64,000 nucleotides of DNA from Putridiphycobacter sp965230485 (GTDB taxonomy: Bacteria > Bacteroidota > Bacteroidia > Flavobacteriales_D > Crocinitomicaceae), in contig CBDDLA010000001.1 in NCBI GenBank assembly GCA_965230485.1, positions 2,232,001 to 2,296,000 of the forward strand, given 5' to 3'. The notes beneath the pieces were generated by a model. That model searched no databases. It worked only from the letters and a program-made list of their open reading frames with translations, and was not told the origin of the DNA. A program made the position numbers and the translations under genes. This document shows, one piece after another, positions 16,399 through 25,234 of this stretch. Position 1 is the first letter of the stretch, and each line of letters starts with the position of its first letter.

Positions 16399-16566
16399 TG
16401 AAAGCGAGTGCTTACAAGCAAGTAAATAAAAAGTATTCCATAAAAGGGTTACGATTTAAAAATTTCAATTTTAGAAAAGACTGGTTCTAAAACAATTGAA
16501 TATTTTAACGAATGTAATTAGTCAGCATAAAGAACCTACAAGCATAAAATACTATTTACACAAAAT

Positions 16567-17271
16567 TTAAAACGGATTCGTCGCCCAAATATTAGTTTCA
16601 GGAATAAAGCCTCGATCGTCCATCTCTAGTCCGCTAATAATAGTGTGTGCAATTTCAGTTGGTGTTAACTTATTACTAACTTCGCTGCGTTCTGCCCTAT
16701 CTTCTTGATTAAATGCGGTTGTTACTTCACTAGGGTTGACCAAAAATACACGGATATTATCTTTTCTCAATTCCGCTTGCCAGCATTGTGTCATAGCCCT
16801 TACAGCAAATTTTGAAGCAGCATAAACCGATCCATGCGCAAAACCTTTAATAGCTGCTGAAGATCCTATATTAATAATATTTCCGCTTTGTTGTGCTTTA
16901 AAAGTTGGCAAAAAAGCTTGTGTTAGCATGGCTAATCCAAACACGTTGGTCCTAAAAATTCGTTCGAATTGATCAATGGTTAATTCACCAAGTAATCCAA
17001 ATTCTCCGATTCCTGCATTATTAAGCAACACATCAATTCTTCCTCCCAATAAGTCGAGGCATTCTTTAGCTTTAATATCAATACCATTAATATCTGCAAT
17101 ATCAAATACTAATGGAATGGCGCCAATTTCTGATGCGGCTTTTTCTACCCTATTTTTATCTCGCCCTGTAATAATAACCTTGGCACCTTTTTCTACCATC
17201 AATTTTGCGGTGATCTTGCCAATACCTAAACTGCCTCCTGTTACTACTATTCGCTTATCTTTTAAATTCAT
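16567..17271 (-). CDS. Short-chain dehydrogenase/reductase
   Basis: A 234-residue classical SDR. The cofactor loop is VVTGGSLGIGK (TGxxxGxG), followed by LLNNAGIG (NNAG) and INIGSSAAIKGF with the catalytic Ser. YAASK supplies the catalytic Tyr and Lys, and VNPSEVTTAF is the segment after the active site. ITGRDKNR after the second strand suggests NADP(H) preference. The start at 17271 (MNLKDKRIVVTGG) is the standard SDR distance from the glycine loop. The substrate is unknown. Confidence 0.88.
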   Translation of the reverse strand: MNLKDKRIVVTGGSLGIGKITAKLMVEKGAKVIITGRDKNRVEKAASEIGAIPLVFDIADINGIDIKAKECLDLLGGRIDVLLNNAGIGEFGLLGELTIDQFERIFRTNVFGLAMLTQAFLPTFKAQQSGNIINIGSSAAIKGFAHGSVYAASKFAVRAMTQCWQAELRKDNIRVFLVNPSEVTTAFNQEDRAERSEVSNKLTPTEIAHTIISGLEMDDRGFIPETNIWATNPF

Positions 17272-17362
17272 TTTAAATTTGGTTTTGTGTCTTGCAAAAA
17301 TAGACAATATCAATCACCCATTTACCGTTATAGTAAAAGTTTAATTTCGTGTAAGAATCTTA

Positions 17363-17370
17363 TATCTTTG
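17363..17370 (+). promoter_or_regulatory. -7 promoter octamer of the CotH-like lipoprotein gene
   Basis: TATCTTTG fits TAnnTTTG and lies 19 bases before the ATG at 17390. No -33 element is obvious. Confidence 0.4.
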
Positions 17371-17389
17371 GCGTTCTTCTCGTGTGCCC

Positions 17390-19048
17390 ATGAAAAAAAT
17401 TCTTTTAATATTATTTGCCGTTGCTTTATTATTGTCTTCATGCCATTACTTTAAATCTGCACCAATTCCTGAAAATCCGATTTCATTTGAAGGCCTTAAG
17501 GTAGCCGATACCATTTATGAAAATGGGTATAAAGTATCGCATCAACCTGGCATATACACTGAGCAATTTGACTTAACTTTTATTCCAGATTCCAATATTA
17601 CTATTTATTATACCTTCAATGGGAAAACCCCAAAACCAGGAAAAAAGTATACTTATAAATACGCAGAGCCACTTAAAATCAACCAAGAGGGAACTAAGCA
17701 AAATCAATTCTATACCATCAAAACTGCCATTCCGGGAGACATGCAATATTTTACATGGCATAAACCTGATAGCTGTCGGTTAGGGTATTCTATAAAAGTA
17801 GCTGCTTATAAAAATGACACAATTGTTTCTGATCCTTTAATTTATAGTTACTTCGTCCAATTAAGCACTCATCATTCATTTCCTGTTATTGCCATAACAG
17901 CCGATCCCGACAAATTATGGTCTAAGGAAAAAGGGATTTTAGTGCCAGGGATTGATGCTGATACCTCAAAATCTGTTTGGAAAGGAAATTATTTTATGAA
18001 CTGGAAAGTACCCTGTTTTATTGAGTATTTTTCTAATCAAGGAGAACGGTTGTTCGCCAACCAAGTCGATCTTAAAGTGCACGGACTGAAGTCGCCTCTT
18101 GCACCGCAAAAATCACTCCGTTTATATGCCAAAAAGAAATACGGTATTAACTACTTCCCTATTCCATTTTTCCCAAACGATACAATTACTAGACAAAAAA
18201 GAATAGTACTAAGAACGCCATACTCCGCATGGGGTAGTATGTTAAATGCTGACCCAATCATAACAAATATTGCTCAAAACTTTAATATTGACTGTTCAAA
18301 CTCTACGCCAGTAACGGTATATGTAAATGGCGAATATTACGGAATAGAAAACTTAAGAGAGCGGATTGATAAACATTATTTAGCGCAGCACTATCATTTA
18401 AATTCCGATAGTATTGATATTGTAATGGAAAATGAGCAAGCAAAAGCGGGCTCAAGTGTGGATTATAAAACACTATGCCATTATATTAGATCGAACGATT
18501 TAAGTAATGATTCAATATACGCTTTTGTAATCAATCAATTTGATAAACAAAGTTTGATGGATTATTTTATTCTCCAGACTTACTTTAATAATATTGATTG
18601 GCCACTTAATAACCATGTGCTCTGGAAAAGTCAAAAACCCGATTCAAAATGGCGATATTTACTGTATGACTTAGATGCTACATTTGCACATGTTGAAACC
18701 AAAAGCATATCCAATGCAATTGTAGACTATAAAACCAAAAAAATTAATAGAGGAACCTTAGTCTTTGGTCATTTGATAAAGAATAAAAACTTTAGGGCGG
18801 AGTTTATCTCATATTATAAAGAAGTATTGGAAACCCGATTGAAAGAAGAGCTAATTTTGGAGGTGATTGACAAATTTGAACAAACCTATGCTTACGATTT
18901 ACTTGAACACATTGGCAGATGGCAATACCCTAAAAGTTTCAATTTTTGGATGGAAAAAAATGAAACAATGAGAGATTTTGTAAGAAATAGAAAGTCATAT
19001 ATTCTTGAAGAACTTGATGAGCTAGAATCTCTATCTAAAAGTGTTTGA
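17390..19048 (+). CDS. CotH-like protein, lipoprotein with N-terminal chitobiase-type domain
   Basis: A 552-residue lipoprotein with signal MKKILLILFAVALLLSSC. Residues 40-160 form a beta domain of the FN3/chitobiase C-terminal type (YYTFNGKTPKPG, YSIKVAAYKND, DPLIYSYFV). The CotH-like kinase region follows: LKVHGLKSPLAPQKSLRLYAKKKYG, VYVNGEYYGIENLRERIDKHYL and WRYLLYDLDATFAH, which carry the expected Lys, Glu and Asp-x-Asp features. CotH of Bacillus is a spore-coat protein kinase; the targets of Bacteroidota homologues are unknown. The start at 17390 skips a GTG six bases upstream because the lipoprotein signal begins there. Confidence 0.8.
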   Translation: MKKILLILFAVALLLSSCHYFKSAPIPENPISFEGLKVADTIYENGYKVSHQPGIYTEQFDLTFIPDSNITIYYTFNGKTPKPGKKYTYKYAEPLKINQEGTKQNQFYTIKTAIPGDMQYFTWHKPDSCRLGYSIKVAAYKNDTIVSDPLIYSYFVQLSTHHSFPVIAITADPDKLWSKEKGILVPGIDADTSKSVWKGNYFMNWKVPCFIEYFSNQGERLFANQVDLKVHGLKSPLAPQKSLRLYAKKKYGINYFPIPFFPNDTITRQKRIVLRTPYSAWGSMLNADPIITNIAQNFNIDCSNSTPVTVYVNGEYYGIENLRERIDKHYLAQHYHLNSDSIDIVMENEQAKAGSSVDYKTLCHYIRSNDLSNDSIYAFVINQFDKQSLMDYFILQTYFNNIDWPLNNHVLWKSQKPDSKWRYLLYDLDATFAHVETKSISNAIVDYKTKKINRGTLVFGHLIKNKNFRAEFISYYKEVLETRLKEELILEVIDKFEQTYAYDLLEHIGRWQYPKSFNFWMEKNETMRDFVRNRKSYILEELDELESLSKSV

Positions 19049-19059
19049 TAATGAATAAA

Positions 19060-19683
19060 TCAACACAAATCAATAATCATGTTTAAATGCATCCATTTAG
19101 TCTGCTGATTTCCAGATTCACCATTTACAATTTTATCATAGTCAATACCCCAGTCATATAAGTTGAGCTGACTTTCAAGAACCAACTTACTTGTTTCTTG
19201 CTCGAGTGAACCTCTAATGCCAGTTGCAAAGAACTTTACTTCTCTTTTCACTCCTTTTATCGATAAATTTCCATTTATTTGGTACCAACCTAAACCCATA
19301 GTATATAAATCTGTAGATTCGAAAGTAATCTTATCAAAGTTTTCGTCCGTAAATAAGCCTGGTGTTTTAATTTTTTTGGTCAAATCTTCTCCTCTGCATA
19401 CATTGAATGTATTTGGATTAATTTCAAATGAGATAGTCATGTTTTCAAGCGGATTCCCACCATCTTCTCTATGAGGAATAACAACCTTTAATGCGCTTAC
19501 TTCTCCAGCAAATGGCAAACTACAATGCCCATGGCTAACAAACATATTAATCATCTGCTTGCTGGCTTGTATAGTCGGACCTTCGTATTCTTGGTAACTA
19601 GTCATTTCTTCTGTAAACCCGCTGGTGACAATACTTGTTAATAAAATAGCTAATGTCAAAATGATCACTCTAATACTTTTCAT
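19060..19683 (-). CDS. YceI-like periplasmic protein
   Basis: A 207-residue exported protein with an N-terminal hydrophobic signal. The YceI lipocalin-like barrel is recognisable from FVSHGHCSLPFAGEVSALKVVI (the strand usually reading f.i.H...f..v.G) through ENFDKITFESTDLYTMGLGWYQINGNLSIKGVKREVKFF, which is the signature FP.i.F.S......G.....y.v.G.LTi.G.t..v. Family members bind isoprenoid-type lipids. A phased array of 10-bp repeats lies upstream on the same strand. Confidence 0.8.
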   Translation of the reverse strand: MKSIRVIILTLAILLTSIVTSGFTEEMTSYQEYEGPTIQASKQMINMFVSHGHCSLPFAGEVSALKVVIPHREDGGNPLENMTISFEINPNTFNVCRGEDLTKKIKTPGLFTDENFDKITFESTDLYTMGLGWYQINGNLSIKGVKREVKFFATGIRGSLEQETSKLVLESQLNLYDWGIDYDKIVNGESGNQQTKWMHLNMIIDLC

Positions 19684-19738
19684 GATATTGATATTTTAAT
19701 GTGTTCAATAAAAGTAATGATCGCTTGACTATAAAATA

Positions 19739-19773
19739 GTTAAGGAAAGTAAAACAAAGTAAAGGATTGTAAA
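19739..19773 (-). promoter_or_regulatory. Four 10-bp-phased TTTAC-type repeats upstream of yceI
   Basis: Read on the minus strand, TTTAC occurs at 19773-19769, 19763-19759 and 19753-19749, with TTAAC at 19743-19739. The units are exactly 10 bp apart, on one face of the helix, and end 55 bases before the yceI start. Tandem phased repeats of this sort are typical of OmpR- or LytTR-type response-regulator sites. Confidence 0.5.
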
Positions 19774-19836
19774 TAACAGTTATATTTAGCTAAAGGATCA
19801 ATGTACTTACAGGCATTTCTATAAATACTTTGAAAT

Positions 19837-20190
19837 TTACATGCCTAAATGAATGCATTCTTGAACCAATTTTGTCAAAGCATTTTCATTAATATCAGCC
19901 ACATTTGTCACCTTATAGGTTCTTGCTTTAGCGCCTTCACCTTTTAAAATACCGTCATGATTGGTTAAAGAAGCTCCTTCCATAAATAATAGGGTAATAT
20001 GAGCTTTGGCCACTCTAAATCCACAAATGTTCTTTTTATTAAAAAAAGCGATACTACTCCACTTCATTCCTTCCTTGACCTGATTGTTAGCAGATAATAC
20101 AATAGACCTTACTGCAAGCACAATCTCTTTTTGAAAATCTGTCAGGCCATTCACGTAGGCCTCAATACCTTTATCTTTAACTGGTTCCAT
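19837..20190 (-). CDS. DUF1801 (YdhG-like) protein
   Basis: A 117-residue protein with the YdhG/DUF1801 pattern: YVNGLTDFQKEIVLAVRSIVLSANNQVKEGMKWSSIAFFNKKNICGF, then HITLLFMEGASLTNHDGILKGEGAKARTY and a short C-terminal helix. The family resembles iron-chaperone frataxin-like folds, but its role in most bacteria is unproven. Its 5' end overlaps the upstream membrane-protein gene by 14 bases, so the two form an operon. Confidence 0.75.
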   Translation of the reverse strand: MEPVKDKGIEAYVNGLTDFQKEIVLAVRSIVLSANNQVKEGMKWSSIAFFNKKNICGFRVAKAHITLLFMEGASLTNHDGILKGEGAKARTYKVTNVADINENALTKLVQECIHLGM

Positions 20191-20584
20191 TTTTTTTATA
20201 GTTATAGATTAAACTCTGTACAATTCCTAAAACGCCTCCGATTATCATATGCGCCATGGCATTCATCAGAAAAATGGTGTTAAAGTCTACTTTCCAAATA
20301 CTTCGAATCACTAGTCCTGTTGGGATAAACATGATGGTACTTAAGACTACACCATACTTAAAAGCGGCAAGTTTAGTGTTATTGTTTTGAATTTGATTCG
20401 CGAATAAATAAACAAATCCGGCTGCAAAAATGAGGTGGTTTAGCATGAGCCCGCCATAATTGATTTCGGTTCTTCTAAAGGGTACAAAATTAGCGTCATC
20501 AGTTACCATATACCAGATAGTGGTCAGCACATTACTCACTATAAAAAGTATAATAATCGCTAGTATTGATTTTTTGTAATTCAT
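20177..20584 (-). CDS. Four-helix membrane protein
   Basis: A 135-residue protein with four hydrophobic helices (ILAIIILFIVSNVLTTIWYMV, LMLNHLIFAAGFVYLFA, AAFKYGVVLSTIMFIPTGLVI, FLMNAMAHMIIGGVLGIVQSLIY). It resembles DUF1761-like or related small integral proteins of unknown role. It is first in a two-gene minus-strand operon with the DUF1801 gene, overlapping it by 14 bases. Confidence 0.6.
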   Translation of the reverse strand: MNYKKSILAIIILFIVSNVLTTIWYMVTDDANFVPFRRTEINYGGLMLNHLIFAAGFVYLFANQIQNNNTKLAAFKYGVVLSTIMFIPTGLVIRSIWKVDFNTIFLMNAMAHMIIGGVLGIVQSLIYNYKKNGTS

Positions 20585-20662
20585 GATTATTCAATTAAAT
20601 TTTATGACAAAACTAGTGGGCATATATTTTTTTATATTGACATTTTGCGCCATATTTACATT

Positions 20663-21661
20663 ATGTATTTTTCATCCATGATCGTTTCTGATTTAATTGG
20701 GTTTGCAGCTTCTCAAGGTGCTGATCCGGAAAAACTACATCAACTATTTCCCATTGATGAGGGTCAAAAGCAAATCAGTTACGATACGATATCCCGTATG
20801 TTAAACCATATAGGCGGGTTATTAGAAGATGATAATCTGGGACTACATATTGGCGAACAAATGGCCTTAAAAACAACAGCCTATGTGGATAGTATCATGC
20901 AGTATAGTGAAACTTTAGAGCATGCTTTCAGCAATGCTGTGGAATATTCTAAAATCATTAGTGATGCCCTGGAATCAAAACTTATTAAACGCAATGAAAA
21001 GTATGCGGTCATATTCGAAGAAAATCCCAATTGGAAAGTTGTTCAGGCCTATACCAAACGGCAAATTTTAGACTTAACATTGCTATCATGCTTGAAATCA
21101 TTAGTCGCCTATACCAAAAAAGCGTACTATCCTTCAGAGATTCACTTCCAGAGTGAAAAGCCAAAACACATTAATGAATACTACAGGTTGTTTAATTGTA
21201 CTCTGAAATTCAACGCTAAGCATTCTGAAATTGTATTTGAAAAACAAATTTTTGATCATCATTCGAAAGAAGTGCACCATGGTTTATTAGAAGGGTTAAA
21301 AGAAAAGGTGAAAGATGAGATTAATAATTTGACTTCTGAAAATGAATTGATATACCAACTCAAAAAAGTCATTTTAAACTCTAAACCTGAACGCATTTTA
21401 ATTGAGGAAGCCGCATCAAGACTGAATGTGTCAAAGCGAACCCTCCAAAGAAAACTAAAAGAATTGGGAACAACATTTAAAGCAATAGAATACGAATTAC
21501 AATTAAAGCTTTCTAAAACATACCTGGAAGAAGGACAAAAATCGATTGAAGAAATAAGTTATTTACTCGGTTTTTCTGAAAGCAGTGCATTCATTCGCTT
21601 CTTTAAGTCAATAACCCAATTAACTCCCAGTGAATATGTTAATGAATCAAAATTAGTTTAA
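20663..21661 (+). CDS. AraC-family regulator with arabinose-binding-type N-terminal domain
   Basis: A 332-residue regulator of the OruR/ToxT-like subgroup. The N-terminal domain (about 20-190) has the Arabinose_bd/DUF3240-like helical pattern (LLEDDNLGLHIGEQMALKTTAYVDSIMQYSETLEHAFSNAVEYSKII). The C-terminal AraC domain has EEAASRLNVSKRTLQRKLKELGTTFKAI and SIEEISYLLGFSESSAFIRFFKSITQLTPSEY. I choose the ATG at 20663; a second ATG at 20678 and an upstream TTG at 20645 are alternatives. It is 11 bases before an hxlR-type gene. Confidence 0.85.
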   Translation: MYFSSMIVSDLIGFAASQGADPEKLHQLFPIDEGQKQISYDTISRMLNHIGGLLEDDNLGLHIGEQMALKTTAYVDSIMQYSETLEHAFSNAVEYSKIISDALESKLIKRNEKYAVIFEENPNWKVVQAYTKRQILDLTLLSCLKSLVAYTKKAYYPSEIHFQSEKPKHINEYYRLFNCTLKFNAKHSEIVFEKQIFDHHSKEVHHGLLEGLKEKVKDEINNLTSENELIYQLKKVILNSKPERILIEEAASRLNVSKRTLQRKLKELGTTFKAIEYELQLKLSKTYLEEGQKSIEEISYLLGFSESSAFIRFFKSITQLTPSEYVNESKLV

Positions 21662-21672
21662 TTTAGTAAATT

Positions 21673-22035
21673 ATGGAGGCAACTAAAAATCAAAAAATTG
21701 ACAAAATCAAACGACAAGTTGTTTGTCCAGTAGAACTGGCATTACGGATTTTAGGAGGAAAATGGCGAGGGTCAATTTTATACCAATTAATTCAAGGGCC
21801 TTTACGATTTAATGATTTAAAAAATAGGGTTCAGGATGCCGTTGTTGATTATGAGGATGCTGATAATTTTTTATCCAATAAAGTGCTGTCATCTCATTTG
21901 ACTGAATTGATTGATTATGATTTAATCACCAAAAACACCAAAGATACCCATGCCACTTACCAATTATCCCCGAAGGGTCAATCCGCCGTCCCTATCTTAT
22001 TAGACCTATTTGATTGGGGCGAAAACCATTTCTAG
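21673..22035 (+). CDS. HxlR-family winged-helix regulator
   Basis: A 120-residue DNA-binding protein. CPVELALRILGGKWRGSILYQLIQGPLRFNDLKNRV is the HxlR signature with the redox-type Cys, and NKVLSSHLTELIDYDLITKNTKDTHATYQLSPKG is the recognition helix and wing. A 10-residue insert (QDAVVDYEDADNF) lengthens the loop before the recognition helix. Its stop overlaps a 16-bp dyad that is the likely operator. It probably controls itself and the genes downstream. Confidence 0.9.
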   Translation: MEATKNQKIDKIKRQVVCPVELALRILGGKWRGSILYQLIQGPLRFNDLKNRVQDAVVDYEDADNFLSNKVLSSHLTELIDYDLITKNTKDTHATYQLSPKGQSAVPILLDLFDWGENHF

Positions 22036-22050
22036 TTACCAGTTGGTAAC
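22035..22050. promoter_or_regulatory. 16-bp dyad, candidate HxlR operator
   Basis: GTTACCA-GT-TGGTAAC is a perfect 7-bp inverted repeat with a two-base spacer. It overlaps the stop codon of the HxlR gene and lies 58 bases before the membrane-protein gene at 22109. A near-consensus -7 box, TATTTTCG, follows at 22073-22080. Confidence 0.55.
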
Positions 22051-22108
22051 CTGATTTATAATTTTTTAGCACTATTTTCGACCCATTACTAACTAAAAAA
22101 TAATTACA

Positions 22109-22387
22109 ATGAAAAAAAATTGGTTATCTGCTATTTTAAACTTCTTTTTTATGGGACTGGGTTATTTATACAACGGTGAAAGAAAGTTATTAGGTGCATT
22201 ATTAACTATAGGTGCATTCGGCATGACATATTTAGAACAAGTTCATCAGTTTCCGAATGGAAATAAACTACAAGCTTTAGACTCAACGGCCTTTACTGTT
22301 CTATTTATTTGCATCTTTATTATTAACACTGGTCTGGCAATTGACGCTTACCAAGAGGCTAACCAGATTAATAAAACCCGACACTAA
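22109..22387 (+). CDS. Small membrane protein (TM2-like)
   Basis: A 92-residue protein. NWLSAILNFFFMGLGYLYNGERKLLGALLTIG has the look of a TM2-type pair: a first helix ending in GxGYLYNGE, then a second helix. A third hydrophobic segment covers residues 62-80. Its stop codon overlaps the start codon of the next gene, so the two are translationally coupled. Function unknown. Confidence 0.6.
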   Translation: MKKNWLSAILNFFFMGLGYLYNGERKLLGALLTIGAFGMTYLEQVHQFPNGNKLQALDSTAFTVLFICIFIINTGLAIDAYQEANQINKTRH

Positions 22388-22773
22388 TGAAAGAATCCAT
22401 TGAACTCATTGATACCTTCAATGTTAAACCTGAGGTTATTTATAATGCCTGGTTGAATAGCGAAAAACATTCTCAAATGACTGGTGGGGAAGCCGTTTGC
22501 TCTCATGAAATTGGAGCAAGGTTTTCAGCATGGGATGGATACATTCAAGGGCAAAATAAAGTACTAATCCCTAATACCAAGATTGTTCAGACATGGAGAA
22601 CCTCAGAATTCTCCGATACTGATGAAGATTCTCTTTTAACAATTCACTTGAAGGAATTAAATGGCAGCACCGAATTAAAATTGGTTCACACTCATATTCC
22701 CGAAGGACAAACCCAGTATAAAAATGGTTGGCTAGAGCATTACTTTGAGCCCATGCATCAATTATTTGGCTGA
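22387..22773 (+). CDS. SRPBCC/AHSA1-domain protein
   Basis: A 128-residue single-domain START-like protein: IDTFNVKPEVIYNAWLNSEKHSQMTGGEA at the N-terminus, GARFSAWDGYIQGQNKVLIPNTKIVQTWRTSEF in the middle, and LTIHLKELNGSTELKLVHTHIPEGQTQYKNGWLEHYFEPM at the end, all standard for AHSA1-like proteins. The ligand is unknown. It is coupled to the upstream membrane protein. Confidence 0.85.
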   Translation: MKESIELIDTFNVKPEVIYNAWLNSEKHSQMTGGEAVCSHEIGARFSAWDGYIQGQNKVLIPNTKIVQTWRTSEFSDTDEDSLLTIHLKELNGSTELKLVHTHIPEGQTQYKNGWLEHYFEPMHQLFG

Positions 22774-22793
22774 ATTAAGTGTATTTTACTAAG

Positions 22794-23306
22794 ATGAATT
22801 TAGATAACATCATCAAACAATACGATTTTAATCTGATTTATGCTAAGGCACTAGTGAAAGATGTGACTGAAGACCAGATGACATGGACTCCAGCAACTGG
22901 TCTTGTTAATCACCCAGCATTTACCATTGGGCATCTTGTTGCAGGAAGCGCCGACCTTTCAAGAGACTTGGGAGGATCATTTAGCATGAAAAAAGATTGG
23001 ATTAGTTTGTTCGTTAGAAATGGACCTGGTGATCCCCGAACTCCAGACCCGAATTCACATAGATATCCTTCTAAAAAGGCGCTCATTCAAGAGTTAACCT
23101 CACAGCATCAGAACGTCAAACAACTTTTGGTAAAGCTTTCCAATGCTGAACTCAACCAACCCATCAAATGGCGGTTTAGTGATCATATGCCTACCAAATA
23201 TGACCTGATCCTTTTTATGTGCGTTAATCATGAAGCCATGCATCTTGGTCAAATAGCTGCCTGGAGAAGGGCTGCAATTCTGGAATCAGCGCTGGCAAGT
23301 ATCTGA
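22794..23306 (+). CDS. DinB-family putative metal-dependent enzyme
   Basis: A 170-residue DinB four-helix-bundle protein. HPAFTIGHLVAGSADLSRDLG carries the first conserved His, and NHEAMHLGQIAAWRRA carries the HxxxHxxQ-type pair, giving the usual three-His metal site. Family members include thiol-S-transferases that use bacillithiol or mycothiol. I use the ATG at 22794 rather than the GTG 15 bases upstream because MNLDNIIKQYDFN is the natural start of helix 1. Confidence 0.82.
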   Translation: MNLDNIIKQYDFNLIYAKALVKDVTEDQMTWTPATGLVNHPAFTIGHLVAGSADLSRDLGGSFSMKKDWISLFVRNGPGDPRTPDPNSHRYPSKKALIQELTSQHQNVKQLLVKLSNAELNQPIKWRFSDHMPTKYDLILFMCVNHEAMHLGQIAAWRRAAILESALASI

Positions 23307-23441
23307 TCAAATTGTGCATTGAAATGGGATAACTATCTACCGTTGTTCCTAAATAGGCTACAATAATTATCTTTAGTCGCTAATAATTCGCATGATAATG
23401 GTGTTTTAAACTTAAGCAATGCGATTTAAATCGATCTAAAA

Positions 23442-24341
23442 TTGAAGAATAATTATCAAATCAAAATTAATCAAGCATTAGCCTATGTCGATCAGAATTT
23501 GAGTGAAGATATTAATGTCCAAAAAATGGCTGCTATAAGCGGGTTTTCCATGTATCATTTCCACCGGATTTTTAAAGCCATTACTGGTGAAACACCATAT
23601 GAATCACTATTAAGATTGAGACTTGAAAAATCTGTTTTTCTACTTAAATATAATCATCAATTAAGTATTTCTGAAGTGGGGTATGAAAGCGGATTTTCAT
23701 CTGCGGAAAACTTCTCCAGGCAATTTAAATCAAGATTCAAAATAAGTCCAGGCACATTTCGAAAAAATAAAGAATTACACAATAGCAGGATTTATCAAGA
23801 ACACCTTCCAAACGATTTTTACTTTCGAATTGAAAACAGTAGAAAGCAAAACAAACAGTTATTTACAGTAGAGATTGAAAATTTACCAGATATCCCCATT
23901 GCTTATACCAAAGCTATTTTTGGTGAAGATGGAACAGGTATGGTAGAAAAGTATTTGTTACTAATGGATTGGGCAGAACAAAATAAGATCAATATTAAAG
24001 GAGAATTAACTCGATTTGGAATGTCGATTGATAATCCAGAAGTGACTCCTGCCAGTAAATTCAGGTATGATTTTGGGTTAACTATTGATAAAAGTTATAC
24101 ATCAGTTGATCATGTTCAATTTGGAGTGATTCCAAAATCTGATTACGCCACAGTGCATGTTAAAGGAACACTTGAAAATGTAGCGCAGGCGTGGGACTTT
24201 CTCTATCAAGACTGGCTTCCAGAGAGTCAATTTATTCCTATAAATTATCCGGCAATTGAAGAATTTTTGCAAGGACCAGAAGAAATAGGCTGGGAAACAT
24301 TCAATCTTAAATGTAGAATACCTGTTATCAAAAACAAGTAA
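23442..24341 (+). CDS. AraC-family regulator with GyrI-like effector domain
   Basis: A 299-residue protein of the Rob/SoxS type, starting at TTG. An N-terminal AraC DNA-binding domain (VQKMAAISGFSMYHFHRIFKAITGETPYESLLRLRLEKS, ISEVGYESGFSSAENFSRQFKSRFKISPGTFRK) is followed by a GyrI-like domain (residues 145-299) with RYDFGLTIDKSY, DYATVHVKGTLENVAQAWDFLYQDWLPES and PAIEEFL, which binds small effectors. It is followed after two bases by a VOC protein. Confidence 0.9.
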   Translation: MKNNYQIKINQALAYVDQNLSEDINVQKMAAISGFSMYHFHRIFKAITGETPYESLLRLRLEKSVFLLKYNHQLSISEVGYESGFSSAENFSRQFKSRFKISPGTFRKNKELHNSRIYQEHLPNDFYFRIENSRKQNKQLFTVEIENLPDIPIAYTKAIFGEDGTGMVEKYLLLMDWAEQNKINIKGELTRFGMSIDNPEVTPASKFRYDFGLTIDKSYTSVDHVQFGVIPKSDYATVHVKGTLENVAQAWDFLYQDWLPESQFIPINYPAIEEFLQGPEEIGWETFNLKCRIPVIKNK

Positions 24342-24343
24342 CT

Positions 24344-24775
24344 ATGAAACGAAAAACAAAATTAGCTGTCTTAGGTCTGGCCACATTTAGTATGCTGGCC
24401 TTTACCACAGGAAGTCAAAATGAGGCTGAAAACTTGCCACTTGGAAGCTATTCCATTTCTTTGAATGTAAAAGACCTATCTGTATCACAAGCTTTTTATA
24501 AAAGGCTCGGCTTCAAACCTATTGATGGTATTGGAAGTATTGATCAAAAATGGATGATTCTTACAAATGGAGATACAAAAATTGGACTTTTTGAAGGGCT
24601 TTTCCCAAAAAACACAATCACTTTTAACCCTGATGATGGCAGAATTATCTATCAAGCATTAAAAAAACAAGGCATTGAATCTACCTTTCAGATAGGGATG
24701 GATAAAAAAGAGGGTCCTTGTAGTTTTTCTATTACCGATCCCGACGGTAATCCAATTTTAATAGACCAACATTAA
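24344..24775 (+). CDS. VOC/glyoxalase-like protein with N-terminal hydrophobic segment
   Basis: A 143-residue protein. Residues 33-143 form a vicinal-oxygen-chelate domain (YSISLNVKDLSVSQAFYKRLGF, KWMILTNGDTKIGLFEG, GPCSFSITDPDGNPILIDQ). Residues 1-30 (RKTKLAVLGLATFSMLAF) look like a signal or anchor, so it may be exported, which is unusual for this family. Start and spacing indicate cotranscription with the AraC-GyrI regulator. Confidence 0.8.
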   Translation: MKRKTKLAVLGLATFSMLAFTTGSQNEAENLPLGSYSISLNVKDLSVSQAFYKRLGFKPIDGIGSIDQKWMILTNGDTKIGLFEGLFPKNTITFNPDDGRIIYQALKKQGIESTFQIGMDKKEGPCSFSITDPDGNPILIDQH

Positions 24776-24785
24776 ATACACGAAA

Positions 24786-25166
24786 ATGACAAAAGATATA
24801 AATGAAATCAGAGAAAAACTAGTCTCTATACTAAAAGAACATGATTCTATATTAAAAATAACATCCGATACATTTGAAAAATTTGAAGTATCTGGAACCG
24901 TGGAAGCCATGCAAGGAAAAAAGAAGGTGGATGGCATTTATTTTTCGTCCGTTGTACCAAAACCTAAAGATGTTCGGTTTTACTTTTTTCCAACCTACAC
25001 ACACAAAGAACAATTAGGTGAATTATCAGATAACTTAAAAAAAGCTTTAAAAGGAAAGTCATGTTTTCACATTAAGTACCTAGATGATAAACTTGAAGAC
25101 GATTTACAAGAACTAGTAAAAAAGTCTGTTGATTTATATCAAAAGGATGGGTTATTGAAGAAATAA
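24786..25166 (+). CDS. DUF1801-like small protein
   Basis: A 126-residue protein whose middle reads GIYFSSVVPKPKDVRFYFFPTYTHKEQLGELSDNLKKALKGKSCFHIKYLD. This resembles the sheet and helix of YdhG/DUF1801-type domains. It follows the VOC gene by 10 bases. Assignment to the family is tentative and the function is unknown. Confidence 0.5.
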   Translation: MTKDINEIREKLVSILKEHDSILKITSDTFEKFEVSGTVEAMQGKKKVDGIYFSSVVPKPKDVRFYFFPTYTHKEQLGELSDNLKKALKGKSCFHIKYLDDKLEDDLQELVKKSVDLYQKDGLLKK

Positions 25167-25234
25167 AAAATTATTGCTTTAAGATCTTTTTAAGTTTTTG
25201 AAAATAAAGCGTTTGAAATTTTTTCGGTTTTTTA

